In this document: positions 35,173 through 44,143 of the stretch, piece after piece
How positions within the stretch are numbered: position 1 is the stretch's first letter
Layout of the letters: each line of letters begins with the position of its first letter
Assembly (NCBI GenBank): GCA_001647635.1
Contig: CP014761.1
Location: 3,472,001 to 3,536,000 of the forward strand
DNA: 64,000 nucleotides
Direction: 5' to 3'
DNA from: Leifsonia xyli
GTDB lineage: Bacteria; Actinomycetota; Actinomycetes; Actinomycetales; Microbacteriaceae
Notes under the pieces: generated by a model
Seen by the model: the letters and a program-made list of their open reading frames with translations, nothing else
The model's database searches: none
What the model was told of the DNA's origin: nothing
Position numbers and translations under genes: made by a program

Positions 35173-35762
35173 CAGTAGCGCTGTTCCTTCCAGGGGTCGC
35201 CGTACATGTTGTAGCCGTTCTGCTCCCAGAAGCCCGGCTGGTCCTGCGGCAGCATCTGCAGCCCGTTGACCCACTTCGCGCTCTTCCAGAAGTACAGGTG
35301 CGGCACGAGCAGTCGGGCGGGGCCGCCGTGCTCCGGCTCGAGGTCTTTGCCGTCGAAGCTGTGCGCGACCCACGCCTTGCCGTTCAGCAGGTCGGCGAGC
35401 GGCACGTTCGTGGTGTAGCCGCCGTAGCTGTGCGCCATCGTGTACTCGAAGCTCGTGTCGACATCCTTGAACAGGGTGTCGAGGGCGACGCCGCGCCACG
35501 ACGTCCCGAGCTTCGACCAGCTGGTGACGCAGTGGATGTCGGTGCTCACGTCCTCCTGCGGGAGGGCCATGAACTCATCCCAACTCCACCGGTGGACGTC
35601 GCCCTTCTCGGTGGTGATCGTGAACGCCCAGTCGTCCTTGGCGATACGGGGCGTGGGCCCGGCGCTGAGCACCGGGAAGCCCTCGGTCAGGTACTGACCG
35701 GGTGGGAGGCGGGGGTCGTCGGTCCTCCGACGGCCGAGGAAGCCGGACGAGATGATACCCAT
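35169..35762 (-). CDS. Sulfite-oxidase-fold molybdopterin protein (MsrP-like)
   Basis: A 197-residue protein that is essentially only the molybdopterin domain of the sulfite oxidase family. The molybdenum-ligand Cys is in [18 protein letters not shown] (about residue 78); the pterin-contact stretches [13 protein letters not shown] and [20 protein letters not shown] follow. No Tat or Sec signal and no dimerisation domain, so it is cytosolic. With the reductase that follows it likely forms an NAD(P)H-dependent reductase, for example of an S- or N-oxide; the substrate is unknown. A TAAGCT box (complement of 35770-35775), 7 nt upstream, marks a leaderless start, back to back with moaA. Confidence 0.9.
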   Translation of the reverse strand: MGIISSGFLGRRRTDDPRLPPGQYLTEGFPVLSAGPTPRIAKDDWAFTITTEKGDVHRWSWDEFMALPQEDVSTDIHCVTSWSKLGTSWRGVALDTLFKDVDTSFEYTMAHSYGGYTTNVPLADLLNGKAWVAHSFDGKDLEPEHGGPARLLVPHLYFWKSAKWVNGLQMLPQDQPGFWEQNGYNMYGDPWKEQRYW

Positions 35763-35809
35763 GTGCCGAAGCTTATCGACCTGTGCTCCGGCCGGTCTAT
35801 GGTGAAGGC

Positions 35810-36895
35810 ATGACCGCCGTGAATCTGGGACTCCCGTTTCGGGCGACCCTGCCGCCGGCGTCCCGGCCCGACACCTCCGACCGACCCGATGACGGGCGGC
35901 TGATCGACCGGTTCGGACGCGTGGCGCGCGACCTGCGCGTGTCGGTCACCGAGAAGTGCTCGCTGCGCTGCACGTACTGCATGCCCGCGGAGGGACTCCC
36001 CGCGATCCCGCGGGACGATCTGCTCTCGGCGGCGGAGATCGCCCGGCTGGTCGGCATCGGGGTGCGCGACCTCGGCGTACGCGAGGTGCGGTTCACGGGC
36101 GGTGAACCGCTGATGCGCGCCGACCTCGCCGAGATCATCGGCCTGTCCGCGGCCGCCGCGCCCGGCATCGACCTCTCGATCACGACGAACGGCATCGGGC
36201 TGGACCACCGTATCCACGCCCTGGTGGAGGCGGGGCTCACGCGCGTCAACGTGTCGCTGGACACGGTGGACCGCGAGCACTTCGCCCGCCTCACGCGCCG
36301 CGACCGGCTGCCGGCCGTGTTCGCGGGCATCCGCGCGGCGCACGAGGCCGGCATGACGCCGCTCAAGCTGAACGCGGTGATGATGCGGGACACCCTCGCC
36401 GACGCGCCCGACCTGCTGCAGTGGGCGCTGGAGAACGGCTGCCGGCTGCGGTTCATCGAGCAGATGCCGCTGGACGCCGACCGCTCCTGGCTGCGCGAGA
36501 ACATGGTGCCCGCGGCCGAGCTGCTCGCCGTCCTGGGCGAGCGGTTCGAGCTGACCGAAGCGGGACGCGACGATCCCCACGCGCCGGCGGAGGAGTGGAC
36601 CGTCGAGGGCTGGACGCTGAACGGCGCGCCCGCGACGGTCGGCATCATCGCCTCGGTGACACGGTCGTTCTGCGCGGCCTGCGACCGGACGCGGATCACC
36701 GCGGAGGGCACGGTCCGCTCCTGCCTGTTCGGCGACGACGAGACCGACCTGCGCGGGCTGCTGCGCGGCGGCGCGGACGACGCCGAGATCGCGCAGTGGT
36801 GGCGCGCGGCGATGTGGGGCAAGCAGTCCGGGCACGGGATGGACGCGGCCGGGTTCGCGCCGCCGGTGCGGAGCATGGGGGCGATCGGTGGCTGA
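35810..36895 (+). CDS. moaA: GTP 3',8-cyclase MoaA
   Basis: A 361-residue radical-SAM enzyme for the first step of molybdenum-cofactor synthesis, converting GTP to 3',8-cyclo-7,8-dihydro-GTP. The N-terminal [4Fe-4S] motif is CSLRCTYC (CxxxCxxC, about residue 51); GGEPL and the C-terminal cluster [18 protein letters not shown] follow, and the protein ends in the essential Gly-Gly (GAIGG). The start is set by TATGGT at 35798-35803, 6 nt before ATG; no Moco riboswitch could fit in the 47-nt divergent space. moaD overlaps its end by 8 nt. Confidence 0.97.
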   Translation: MTAVNLGLPFRATLPPASRPDTSDRPDDGRLIDRFGRVARDLRVSVTEKCSLRCTYCMPAEGLPAIPRDDLLSAAEIARLVGIGVRDLGVREVRFTGGEPLMRADLAEIIGLSAAAAPGIDLSITTNGIGLDHRIHALVEAGLTRVNVSLDTVDREHFARLTRRDRLPAVFAGIRAAHEAGMTPLKLNAVMMRDTLADAPDLLQWALENGCRLRFIEQMPLDADRSWLRENMVPAAELLAVLGERFELTEAGRDDPHAPAEEWTVEGWTLNGAPATVGIIASVTRSFCAACDRTRITAEGTVRSCLFGDDETDLRGLLRGGADDAEIAQWWRAAMWGKQSGHGMDAAGFAPPVRSMGAIGG

Positions 36896-37133
36896 GGTTC
36901 TGGTGCGCTACTTCGCGGCGGCGGAGGATGCGGCCGGGCGCCCCGAGGAGCGCGTCGAGGTCGCGGACGCGACGGTCGGCGGCCTGCAGGCGGAGCTCGT
37001 CGCCCGCTACGGCGAGCCGATGGAGCGCGTCGTCCGCTCCGGCTCCTTCCTCGTCGGCGGCGTCGTCTCCCGCGACCCGTCGCGCGAGCTGACCGCCACC
37101 GTCGACGTCCTCCCTCCGTTCGCCGGCGGCTGA
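36888..37133 (+). CDS. moaD: Molybdopterin synthase small subunit MoaD
   Basis: An 81-residue ubiquitin-fold sulfur carrier ending in the conserved PFAGG Gly-Gly tail, which is adenylated by MoeB and thiocarboxylated. The N-terminal strand [15 protein letters not shown] is typical of MoaD rather than ThiS. The GTG start lies 8 nt inside the moaA stop, so the two are translationally coupled. The large subunit MoaE is encoded 3 kb away on the other strand of the same cluster. Confidence 0.93.
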   Translation: MAEVLVRYFAAAEDAAGRPEERVEVADATVGGLQAELVARYGEPMERVVRSGSFLVGGVVSRDPSRELTATVDVLPPFAGG

Positions 37134-37145
37134 CTCCGCAGCCGT

Positions 37146-37202
37146 CGAGCACAGGAAAGACGTTCGTCCTCGGCTCTCTCGGGGACGTTTTTCCTGTGCT
37201 CG
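37146..37202. terminator. 18-bp hairpin between convergent moaD and modC
   Basis: Arms 37146-37163 and 37185-37202 (CGAGCACAGGAAAGACGT and its complement with one G-U-type change) with a 21-nt loop. The second arm contains TTTTT (37188-37192), giving partial intrinsic-terminator character for moaD. The right arm ends 3 nt before the modC stop codon, so it can serve both genes. The sequence differs from the GACGCAACACGCC family. Confidence 0.75.
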
Positions 37203-37205
37203 GGG

Positions 37206-38225
37206 CTAAGCGGGGTAGAGGGAGACGGCGTCGGGCGGGACGTGGAGGCCGATGGGGGCTCCGAGGCGGAGGCGGAGGTCGGCCACGACCGCGGGCGGGA
37301 CGAGGGCGTCGAGGCGGTCGGTGCGGACGCGGACGAGGTCGGCCTGCGGTTCGAGGGCGGTGACGGTGCCGACCACGGCGGCGGCGGTCGGCGGCAGGAG
37401 GCGCACGGCCGACGGGCGGATGGCCGCGAAGACTTCTGCGCCTGGCGTGCCCGCTCCATCCGCGGTCAACCGCGTGCCGTCGGCGGTCTGCAGCCCCTCG
37501 GCGGTCCGCACGCCGCGCAGCAGCGTCAGCCCCGACAGCTCCGCGGTGAACGGGTGCCGCGGCTGCTCGAGCACCTGACGCGTCGGTCCCTCCTCCACGA
37601 CCCGGCCGTCGTGCATGACGACGACGCGATCGGCGAGGAGGTACGCATCCAGGGCGTCGTGCGTGACCAGCACCGTCGTGCGGCCGCTGAGGACGTCGGC
37701 GAGCGTCCCGCGCACCTCGGCCGCGACGGACACGTCAAGAGCCGAGAGCGGTTCGTCCAGGAGCAGCAGGCTCGGCTCGGCGGCCAGCGCCCGGGCGACC
37801 GCCACCCGCTGCGCCTGGCCGCCCGAGAGCTCGTACGGGCGCCGGTCGGCGAACGCGCGGGTGCCGGTGCGGCGCAGCCACTCGTCGGCTCGGGATGCCG
37901 CCTCGGCGCGCGAGGCCCCGGTCGCCCGCGGCCCGAATGCGACGTTGGCCCGGACGGTCAGGTGCGGGAACAGCAGCGCGTCCTGCGCGAGCAGCGCCAC
38001 CCCGCGGCGATGCGGAGGCAGCCACGCGCCCGGGAGGTCGAACAGCACCTCGTCGCCGAGCGTCGCGCGTCCGCTGTCGGGGCGGATGAGGCCGGCGAGC
38101 ATCCCGAGCACGGTGGACTTGCCGGCGCCGTTCGGGCCGAGCAGGGCGAGCGTCTCGCCGCGCGCCACCGCGAGGTCGACGGAGACGTCCCGCGCCGCGT
38201 GGGTGGCGGCGAGCCGCAGACTCAT
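37206..38225 (-). CDS. modC: Molybdate ABC transporter ATP-binding protein
   Basis: A 339-residue ABC ATPase. Walker [10 protein letters not shown] (about residue 32), signature [15 protein letters not shown] (about 127), Walker [13 protein letters not shown] (about 150) and the switch His in [10 protein letters not shown] are intact. The C-terminal 100 residues form a TOBE/Mop-like domain ([12 protein letters not shown], then [15 protein letters not shown]) that binds oxyanion and tunes transport. The ATG overlaps the modB stop as ATGA; a longer upstream frame is not needed. It is last in the regulator-modA-modB-modC operon. Confidence 0.92.
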   Translation of the reverse strand: MSLRLAATHAARDVSVDLAVARGETLALLGPNGAGKSTVLGMLAGLIRPDSGRATLGDEVLFDLPGAWLPPHRRGVALLAQDALLFPHLTVRANVAFGPRATGASRAEAASRADEWLRRTGTRAFADRRPYELSGGQAQRVAVARALAAEPSLLLLDEPLSALDVSVAAEVRGTLADVLSGRTTVLVTHDALDAYLLADRVVVMHDGRVVEEGPTRQVLEQPRHPFTAELSGLTLLRGVRTAEGLQTADGTRLTADGAGTPGAEVFAAIRPSAVRLLPPTAAAVVGTVTALEPQADLVRVRTDRLDALVPPAVVADLRLRLGAPIGLHVPPDAVSLYPA

Positions 38226-39049
38226 GCGGCCGTCCGAGCGGTGGACGGCGCAGACCGCCGCCGCGCCCGCCATGGCTGCACCCGCTCGCCCGCGCCGTGC
38301 GCGACCGCGACGACCGCGATCGCGACGACGACGAGCACAAGCGAGAGCGCCACCGCCGCGTCCGGGTCGGTCTCACGCTGGAGGTAGATCTCCAGCGGCA
38401 GGGTGCGCGTGACGCCCTGGAGGCTCCCGGCGAAGGTCAGCGTCGCGCCGAACTCGCCCAGCGCCCGCGCGAACGACAGGATGGCGCCCGATACCACTGC
38501 CGGCAGCACCAGCGGCAGCGTGACCCGGAATAGCACGGCAGACGGACGCGCTCCGAGCGTCGCCGCGACGGCCTCGTACCGCTCGCCGGCCGACCGCAGC
38601 GCACCCTCCAGACTCAGCACCAGGAACGGCAGCGCCACGAACGTCTGCGCGATCACGACCGCGGGCGTCGAGAACGCCACGTCGAGCGCGCCGCCGAGCA
38701 GCCCGCGCCGACCGTACAGTGCGAGCAGCGCGAGGCCGCCCACCACCGGCGGCAGCACGAGCGGCAGCAGCACGATCGCCCGCACCACCCGCTGCCCGGC
38801 GAACGGGACGCGCGCCAGCACGATCGCCATCGGGATGCCGAGCACCAGGCATCCGGCCGTCGCGAGCAGGGAGGTGCGCAGGCTGAGCAGCAGCGCATCC
38901 ACCGACGACGGCGAGGTGATCAGCGGGAGGAAGTGCGCCCAGTCGACGCGGAGCGCCATCGCGACGAGCGGGAGCAGCACGAAAAGCGCGCCGACGGCCG
39001 CGACGACGACGATCCAGCGCGGGACGCCCAGGCGCGCGCCCGCGATCAC
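38222..39049 (-). CDS. modB: Molybdate ABC transporter permease
   Basis: A 275-residue inner-membrane subunit with about six helices, the first at residues 11-32 ([21 protein letters not shown]). The permease EAA loop is visible as [23 protein letters not shown] (about residues 178-200), the contact site for ModC, and [17 protein letters not shown] is the typical ModB/CysT stretch. The GTG start overlaps the modA stop as GTGA. The much longer open frame reaching 39781 runs through modA in another frame and is discarded. Confidence 0.93.
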   Translation of the reverse strand: MIAGARLGVPRWIVVVAAVGALFVLLPLVAMALRVDWAHFLPLITSPSSVDALLLSLRTSLLATAGCLVLGIPMAIVLARVPFAGQRVVRAIVLLPLVLPPVVGGLALLALYGRRGLLGGALDVAFSTPAVVIAQTFVALPFLVLSLEGALRSAGERYEAVAATLGARPSAVLFRVTLPLVLPAVVSGAILSFARALGEFGATLTFAGSLQGVTRTLPLEIYLQRETDPDAAVALSLVLVVVAIAVVAVAHGAGERVQPWRARRRSAPSTARTAA

Positions 39050-39840
39050 GGCGCGCCGAACCCGGCGGCGGTCAGCGCCTTCCGTCCGTCGGGACCGGTG
39101 ACGAAGGCGACGAACGCTGCGGCGCCGTCCGCGTTCGGCGCCTTCGCCACCTTCGCGATGGGATAGACGTTGACCGTCTTCGCCGCCTCCGGGAACGGGA
39201 CAGACTCGACCGAGGAACCTGCGCCCTTCACATCCGTCCGGTACACGATGCCCGCGTCCGCCTCGCCCGAGCTGACCTTGCCGAGCACATCCGTGACGGA
39301 GGACTCCTGGCTGACCGGCGTCAGCGTCACGCCCGCCGACTTCTCGACCTTCGCGGTCGCGGCGCCGCACGGCACCTGGGGAGCGCAGACGACCGTCTTC
39401 ACGCCGGGCGAGGCGAGGTCGGCGAAGCTGTTCACGTGCGCAGGGTTGCCGGGAGGCACGGCGATCGCGAGCACGTTCGTCGCGAAGTCGACCGGGTCGC
39501 CGTCGATGACCTTCGCGTCGACGGCCTTGGTCATGTTCGCCTCGTCGGCGGACGCGAACACGTCGGCCGGGGCGCCCGCGGTCAGCTGCGAGACGAGGTC
39601 GGAGGAGCCGGCGAACGAGAACGCGACCTTCGCCCCGGGATGCGCGGCCTCGAACTCCTTCCCGAGCTCGGTGAACGTCTTCGTCAGCGAGGCGGCGGCG
39701 AAGACGGTCACGGTGCCGCTCACGGAATCGGTTGCGGAGGCGCTGGGGCTCGCGCTCGGGGCTGCGCCGGCCGAGCTGCACCCGGTGAGAGCCGCACCCG
39801 CGAGAAGGAGCGCGGCGGCGACTCGCACCCGGCGGCTCAT
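39046..39840 (-). CDS. modA: Molybdate-binding lipoprotein
   Basis: A 264-residue solute-binding lipoprotein. The signal peptide ends in the lipobox LTGC (Cys about residue 22), so the mature protein is lipid-anchored outside the membrane. Next come a Ser/Ala-rich linker and the ModA core: [20 protein letters not shown] with the oxyanion-binding Ser, then [20 protein letters not shown] with the second Ser pair, and later [12 protein letters not shown]. The ATG overlaps the stop of the HTH-Mop regulator as ATGA, which places it second in the mod operon. Confidence 0.94.
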   Translation of the reverse strand: MSRRVRVAAALLLAGAALTGCSSAGAAPSASPSASATDSVSGTVTVFAAASLTKTFTELGKEFEAAHPGAKVAFSFAGSSDLVSQLTAGAPADVFASADEANMTKAVDAKVIDGDPVDFATNVLAIAVPPGNPAHVNSFADLASPGVKTVVCAPQVPCGAATAKVEKSAGVTLTPVSQESSVTDVLGKVSSGEADAGIVYRTDVKGAGSSVESVPFPEAAKTVNVYPIAKVAKAPNADGAAAFVAFVTGPDGRKALTAAGFGAP

Positions 39841-40241
39841 CGCGCCACCGCCGGCGCCTCGACCATGACGTTGGTCGCCTTGATCACCGCGACCGCGACC
39901 GAGCCGAGCTCGAGTCCCAGCTCGCGCACGGCCTCGCTGCTGATCAGCGACACGAAGCGATGTGGGCCGCACTGCAGCTCGACCTGCGCCATGACGCGGT
40001 CGGCGACGATGTCGGTCACCAGTCCGACGAACCGGTTGCGGGCGGACCCGGCGACGCCGGACGGGTCGGCCGGCAGCACGGCGTTCTGCTTGGCCAGCTG
40101 TGCGAGCTCCAGGCCGTCGACCACCGTCCGTCCCGACCCGTCGTGCTGGCTGCTCAGGACCCCGGAGTCGATCCAGCGGCGCACGGTGTCGTCGCTCACT
40201 CCGAGGTAGAGCGCGGCGTCCTTGATCCGTATCTGCGGCAT
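39837..40241 (-). CDS. HTH-Mop molybdate-responsive regulator
   Basis: A 134-residue protein joining an excisionase/MerR-like helix-turn-helix ([20 protein letters not shown], about residues 4-23) to a single Mop/TOBE molybdate-binding domain (about 65-130; [20 protein letters not shown], ending [10 protein letters not shown]). Such short proteins bind molybdate and probably control the mod operon they lead. ATG 40241 is chosen over 40250 because a TACGAT -10 box (complement of 40249-40254) covers the upstream ATG and lies 7 nt before 40241, giving a leaderless mRNA. It overlaps modA by 4 nt. Confidence 0.85.
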   Translation of the reverse strand: MPQIRIKDAALYLGVSDDTVRRWIDSGVLSSQHDGSGRTVVDGLELAQLAKQNAVLPADPSGVAGSARNRFVGLVTDIVADRVMAQVELQCGPHRFVSLISSEAVRELGLELGSVAVAVIKATNVMVEAPAVAR

Positions 40242-40296
40242 GAAACCCATCGTAGAGCCGCAGGTGCGGCAGGTCGAGGGCGCCAGGCCCGCAGGT

Positions 40297-40710
40297 TCAG
40301 AGACCGACCCACTCCGAGGCGCCGTCGGTGAAGTGCTGCCGCTTCCAGATCGGGACGCGCGCCTTGATGATCTCCACGAGTTCGGAGCACGCGGCGAACG
40401 CCTCCGCGCGGTGCGGAGCCGCGACCGCGGCGATCAGTGCGAGGTCGCCGATGGTCAGCGACCCGACGCGGTGCTGGGCGGCCACCCGCAGCCCGGTGGT
40501 CCGGGCGACCTCCTCGCAGCACTGCCGCAGGAAGTCCTCGGCCTCGGGATGCGCGCGGTAGTCGAGCGAGACCACACTGCGGCCGCCGTCGTGGTCGCGC
40601 ACGATGCCCTGGAAGGAGACGACGGCGCCCGCCTCGGCGCGCCAGACGAACTCGTCGACGGTCGACGGCTCCAGCGGGTCCGGTGTGACGGTGGCGAGGA
40701 TGTCGCTCAT
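40297..40710 (-). CDS. moaE: Molybdopterin synthase catalytic subunit MoaE
   Basis: A 137-residue subunit that, with thiocarboxylated MoaD, puts two sulfurs into cyclic pyranopterin phosphate. Typical blocks are GAVVSFQGIVRDHDGGRSV (about 29-47), LDYRAHPEAE (about 50-59), HRVGSLTIGD and the catalytic-site VPIWKRQHF (Lys about residue 122). The ATG overlaps the stop of the fused moaC-mogA gene as ATGA, so it is the last gene of the moeA-moaCB-moaE run. Confidence 0.95.
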   Translation of the reverse strand: MSDILATVTPDPLEPSTVDEFVWRAEAGAVVSFQGIVRDHDGGRSVVSLDYRAHPEAEDFLRQCCEEVARTTGLRVAAQHRVGSLTIGDLALIAAVAAPHRAEAFAACSELVEIIKARVPIWKRQHFTDGASEWVGL

Positions 40711-41711
40711 CGGTGATCCCCTCCGCGGAGCTGGTCGAGCAGGTGGGGGAGCAGGCCGTCCAGCACCTCGAGGCCGTCGCTCACGCCGCCGCGCGAGCCC
40801 GGCAGGTTGACGACGAGGGTGGGGCCGGCGACGCCGACGAGCCCGCGGCTCAGCACGGCGAGCGGGGTGGCGGCGGCGCCGCGCGCCCGCAGCGCCTCGG
40901 CGACGCCGGGCAGCTCGCGGTCGAGCACGGCGGCGGTCGCCTCCGGAGTGCGGTCGGTGGGGGAGACGCCGGTGCCGCCGGTCGTGATGAGGACGAGGGG
41001 ACGCGCGGCGACCGCCTCGCGCAGGGCCGCGTCCACCTCGGCGTCGGGAACCACGCGGACGTCCGCGGGCAGGCGTCGCTCGGCCAGCCACTCGGCGATG
41101 ACCGGACCGGTGGTGTCCTCGTACACGCCGGACGCGGCGCGCGTGGAGGCGACGAGCACGATCGCGCCGGACGGCGTCGAGCCCGCCGCGGGCGCCGCAG
41201 GCTCGCGTGCCGCAGGTGCCTCGGGAGCCGGCTCCTCGTCCCGTCGCCAGTCCCCCCGCTTGCCGCCGCTCTTCGCCACCAGCCGCACGTCCGTGAGGCT
41301 CGCCGCCGGGTCCACCGCCTTGACCATGTCGTGGAGGGTGAGGCCGGCGACCGCGACGGCGGTCAGGGCCTCCATCTCCACCCCCGTGCGACCGTGCGTG
41401 CGCGCGACGACCTCGATCTCGATCGCCCCGGCCTCCGCGTCCAGCTCGAAGTCGACCCGGACGCTGTTCAGCGGCAGCGGGTGGCAGAGCGGGATGAGCT
41501 CGCTCGTGCGCTTCGCGCCGCCGATTCCCGCGATGCGCGCGGTCGCCAGCACGTCGGCCTTCGGCAGGTCGTCGGCCGCGACGAGGCGCACGACCTCCGG
41601 GGTCGTCACGAAGCGTCCCCGCGCGACGGCCTCGCGGTCGGTTTCGGGCTTGCCTCCGACGTCGACCATGCGCGCGCGGCCGTCGGAGTCGAGGTGGGTG
41701 AGCTGGGTCAT
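40707..41711 (-). CDS. moaCB: Fused cyclic pyranopterin phosphate synthase and molybdopterin adenylyltransferase (MoaC-MogA)
   Basis: A 334-residue two-domain protein. Residues 1-157 are MoaC, with LTHLDSDGRARMVDVGGKPE, the ELIPLCHPLPLNSVRVDF active-site segment (about 70-87) and GVEMEALTAVAVAGLTLHDM with the late Lys-Ala-Val. A Pro/Ala/Glu-rich linker (about 160-182) leads to a MogA/MoaB domain with LITTGGTGVSPTDRTPEAT (about 243-261) and NLPGSRGGVSDGL. It therefore makes cyclic pyranopterin phosphate and later adenylates molybdopterin: two non-consecutive steps in one chain. Starts overlap neighbours by ATGA at both ends. Confidence 0.94.
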   Translation of the reverse strand: MTQLTHLDSDGRARMVDVGGKPETDREAVARGRFVTTPEVVRLVAADDLPKADVLATARIAGIGGAKRTSELIPLCHPLPLNSVRVDFELDAEAGAIEIEVVARTHGRTGVEMEALTAVAVAGLTLHDMVKAVDPAASLTDVRLVAKSGGKRGDWRRDEEPAPEAPAAREPAAPAAGSTPSGAIVLVASTRAASGVYEDTTGPVIAEWLAERRLPADVRVVPDAEVDAALREAVAARPLVLITTGGTGVSPTDRTPEATAAVLDRELPGVAEALRARGAAATPLAVLSRGLVGVAGPTLVVNLPGSRGGVSDGLEVLDGLLPHLLDQLRGGDHR

Positions 41712-42937
41712 AGCGTCCAGACTGTCACGGCGGCGCCCTCGTCCAGGGCGTCCGCGTCGGCGGGGATGTCGATGAGCACGCCGGCCTGCGCCATCCCGGC
41801 GACGAGGTGCGACGACGGCCCGGAGACCGGAGCCACCCCGCCGGTGCCGTCGAGGCGTCCGCGCAGGAACTGGCGTCGCCCCGGCACGGAGACGACGCGG
41901 TGGGTGAGGGCAGCCTCGACCGGCGGGAGGGCGGGCAGTCCGGCGGCGGCGCGCAGCGGCCCGCGCAGGAACACCGCGAACGAGACCTGCGTGCTCACCG
42001 GGTTGCCGGGGAACGCGAACACCGGCACCCCGCCGATCACGGCGGTCGCCTGCGGTCCGCCCGGCTGCATCGCGACCGTGGTGATGTCGGCGCCATGGGG
42101 GTGCAGCACCTCCCGCACCACCTCGTACGCGCCGCGCGAGATGCCGCCCGAGGTGATCACGAGGTCGCTGCGGTGCAGCGCGTCGTTCAGGATGCGCTCG
42201 AACGCCGCGGGGTCGTCGTTGCTGCTCGCGCGCACGGACACGGTGGCGCCGGCCTCCTCGACGAGGGCGGCGAGCGCGATGCCGTTCGCGTCGTAGACCT
42301 GGCCGAAGGCTGGGACGGACCCGGTGACGAGCTCCGTGCCGCTGGTCAGGATGCCGACCCGCAGCCGGGCCCGTACGGCCACGGTCTCGACGCCCGCCGC
42401 GGCCAGCGCCGCGAGGTGGCGCGGGGCGAGCCGGGTGGCCGCCGGTACCAGCACCTCGCCGCGACGGAGGTCGCTGCCGCGCTCGCGCACGTACTCGCCG
42501 CGCTTCCGCGAGCGCCGGATCTCGACGATCGCGCCCGCGAGGTCGTCGTCGCGGCCGAGCACCAGCTCGGTGTCCTCGACCGGCACGATCGCGTCCGCGC
42601 CGGTCGGCACGGGCGCGCCGGTCATGATCCGCAGCGCCGTTCCGGGGATGAGCGACACCGGGCTCGCATGGCCGGCCGGGATGTCGCCGCTCACCTCGAG
42701 CGCGACCGGCGCGGTCCGCACATCGGCGGCCCGCACCGCGTAGCCGTCCATCTGCGAGTTGCGGAACAGCGGAAGGTCGACCTCCGACCGCACCTCCGCC
42801 GCGGTCACGCGGCCGAGCGCGCGGTCGAGCGGAACGGACTCGGTCATGGGCTCGTCGGTGAGCGGCTCGAGCATCCGCGCGACGACGGCGGCATGCTCTT
42901 CGACGGTCCGGCGCTCGTCGGCGGGGTCGCGTGTCAT
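41708..42937 (-). CDS. moeA: Molybdopterin molybdotransferase MoeA
   Basis: A 409-residue enzyme that inserts molybdate into adenylated molybdopterin. Landmarks: PLFRNSQMDGYAVRAADV (about residues 57-74), RIMTGAPVPTGADAIVPVED (about 105-124), VGILTSGTELV and the active-site ITSGGISRGAYEVVREVL (about 262-279), then FAFPGNPVSTQVSF. It follows the MoeB/ThiF gene after 33 nt and overlaps the MoaC-MogA gene at its end, matching the pathway since the adenylate from MogA is its substrate. Confidence 0.95.
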   Translation of the reverse strand: MTRDPADERRTVEEHAAVVARMLEPLTDEPMTESVPLDRALGRVTAAEVRSEVDLPLFRNSQMDGYAVRAADVRTAPVALEVSGDIPAGHASPVSLIPGTALRIMTGAPVPTGADAIVPVEDTELVLGRDDDLAGAIVEIRRSRKRGEYVRERGSDLRRGEVLVPAATRLAPRHLAALAAAGVETVAVRARLRVGILTSGTELVTGSVPAFGQVYDANGIALAALVEEAGATVSVRASSNDDPAAFERILNDALHRSDLVITSGGISRGAYEVVREVLHPHGADITTVAMQPGGPQATAVIGGVPVFAFPGNPVSTQVSFAVFLRGPLRAAAGLPALPPVEAALTHRVVSVPGRRQFLRGRLDGTGGVAPVSGPSSHLVAGMAQAGVLIDIPADADALDEGAAVTVWTL

Positions 42938-42970
42938 GGGTTCAGTATCCCGCGGTCGCTGCCGTCGCGC

Positions 42971-44103
42971 TCAGTACCGGACCATATCTGGGTCGACGTC
43001 GCGCGCCCACGCGTCGAGGCCGCCCGCGAGCACGACGCCGCGCATCCCCGCATCCGCGAGCAGCTGCCGCGCGGTCTCGGCGCGGATGCCGTGGTGGCAC
43101 ACGATCACCACCGGGTCGTCCTGCGGCAGGCGTGCGGCCACCCCGGTGGGATCGCGCTGCACGACGCCCAGCGGCACCAGGAGCGAGCCGGGCAGCTCGA
43201 CGATGTCGGCCTCCCACGTCTCGCGCACGTCGAGGAGCGTGTGCGCCTCCCCGGCGATCAGGCGGGCGTGGAGCTCGGCGGGCGACATCGTGTCGGTGAC
43301 GCCGCAGAACAGGTCGTAGTCGATCAGCTCCGTCACCGGGGCGGCCTGCGGGTCGCGCTCGTACGACAGCTCGCGGAACGCTCCGCGCAGTGCGTCATGG
43401 ATGACCACCCGGCCGAGCAGCGGATCCCCGGTGCCCGTGATGAGCTTCAGCGCCTCGCCGACCATCAGGCCGCCGATCACGCCGCACACCGACGGCAGCG
43501 CCCCCGCCTCGGCACAGCTCGCGACGCTGCCCGGCGCCGGCGGCAGCGGGAACAGGTCGCGATAGGTCGGCCCCCGCTGCGCCCAGCTGAGCCCGGCCTG
43601 GCCGCCGGTCTGGTGCACCGCGCCCCACACCACGGGGACGCCCGCGAGGGTCGCCGCGTCGTCCACCAGGTACCGGGTGGGGAAGTTGTCGCTGCCGTCG
43701 AGCACGAGGTCGAACCCGGAGAGGATGCGCTCGGCGTTCTCCGAGGTCAGCCGCTCAGGAAACAGCCGCAGCTCGATCCCGTCGTCGAGCGCCCGGACGG
43801 CGTCGGCAGCCGACTCCACCTTCGCGCGCCCGACATCCGCGGGCGTGTGGATGCTCTGCCGCGGCAGATTGCTCGGCTCGACCCGGTCGTCGTCGACGAC
43901 GCCGATCGTCCCGACGCCGGCGGAGGCGAGCAGCGGGAGCACGGCCGAGCCGAGCCCGCCCGCGCCCACGACGAGCACGCGTGCGGCGGCGAGGCGGCGC
44001 TGCGCGACCGGGCCGAAGCCGGGCAGCTGCGTGGTGCGGGCGTAGCGGGCGGTGCGCTCGGGGAGAGCTCGGGGCCGGGGGCGACGAGCGGCGGGAGGGC
44101 CAT
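42971..44103 (-). pseudogene. moeB: MoeB/ThiF adenylyltransferase with rhodanese domain, frame broken near 5' end
   Basis: ATG 44103 (GAGGA upstream) begins ALPPLVAPGPELSP; the frame then shifts at 44060-44063 (four C on the coding strand; five expected) and continues ERTARYARTTQLPGFGPVAQ into VLVVGAGGLGSAVLPLLASAG. Adding one base gives 377 residues. ATP-binding Asp-Asp (VVDDDRVEPSNLPRQ), an adenylation segment (DLVLDGSDNFPTRYLV) and the catalytic-Cys region (CGVIGGLMVGEALKLI) are present, then a rhodanese domain (about 275-377) with its Cys in VIVCHHGIRA. It should activate MoaD (and perhaps ThiS) for sulfur transfer. The break is probably a sequence error because the cluster is otherwise complete. 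Confidence 0.85.
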
Positions 44104-44143
44104 GTCCTCAGCCAATCACACCCGCGGCGCGGCCGCACCGGGC

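Noticed and set aside
35763..35809. Moco riboswitch upstream of moaA
   Set aside because: Only 47 nt lie between the divergent start codons, both of which appear leaderless; there is no room for the aptamer.
35799..35813. Tiny upstream frame (Met-Val-Lys-Ala) ending in the moaA start
   Set aside because: The TATGGT segment fits a -10 box for a leaderless moaA better, so this frame would not be transcribed.
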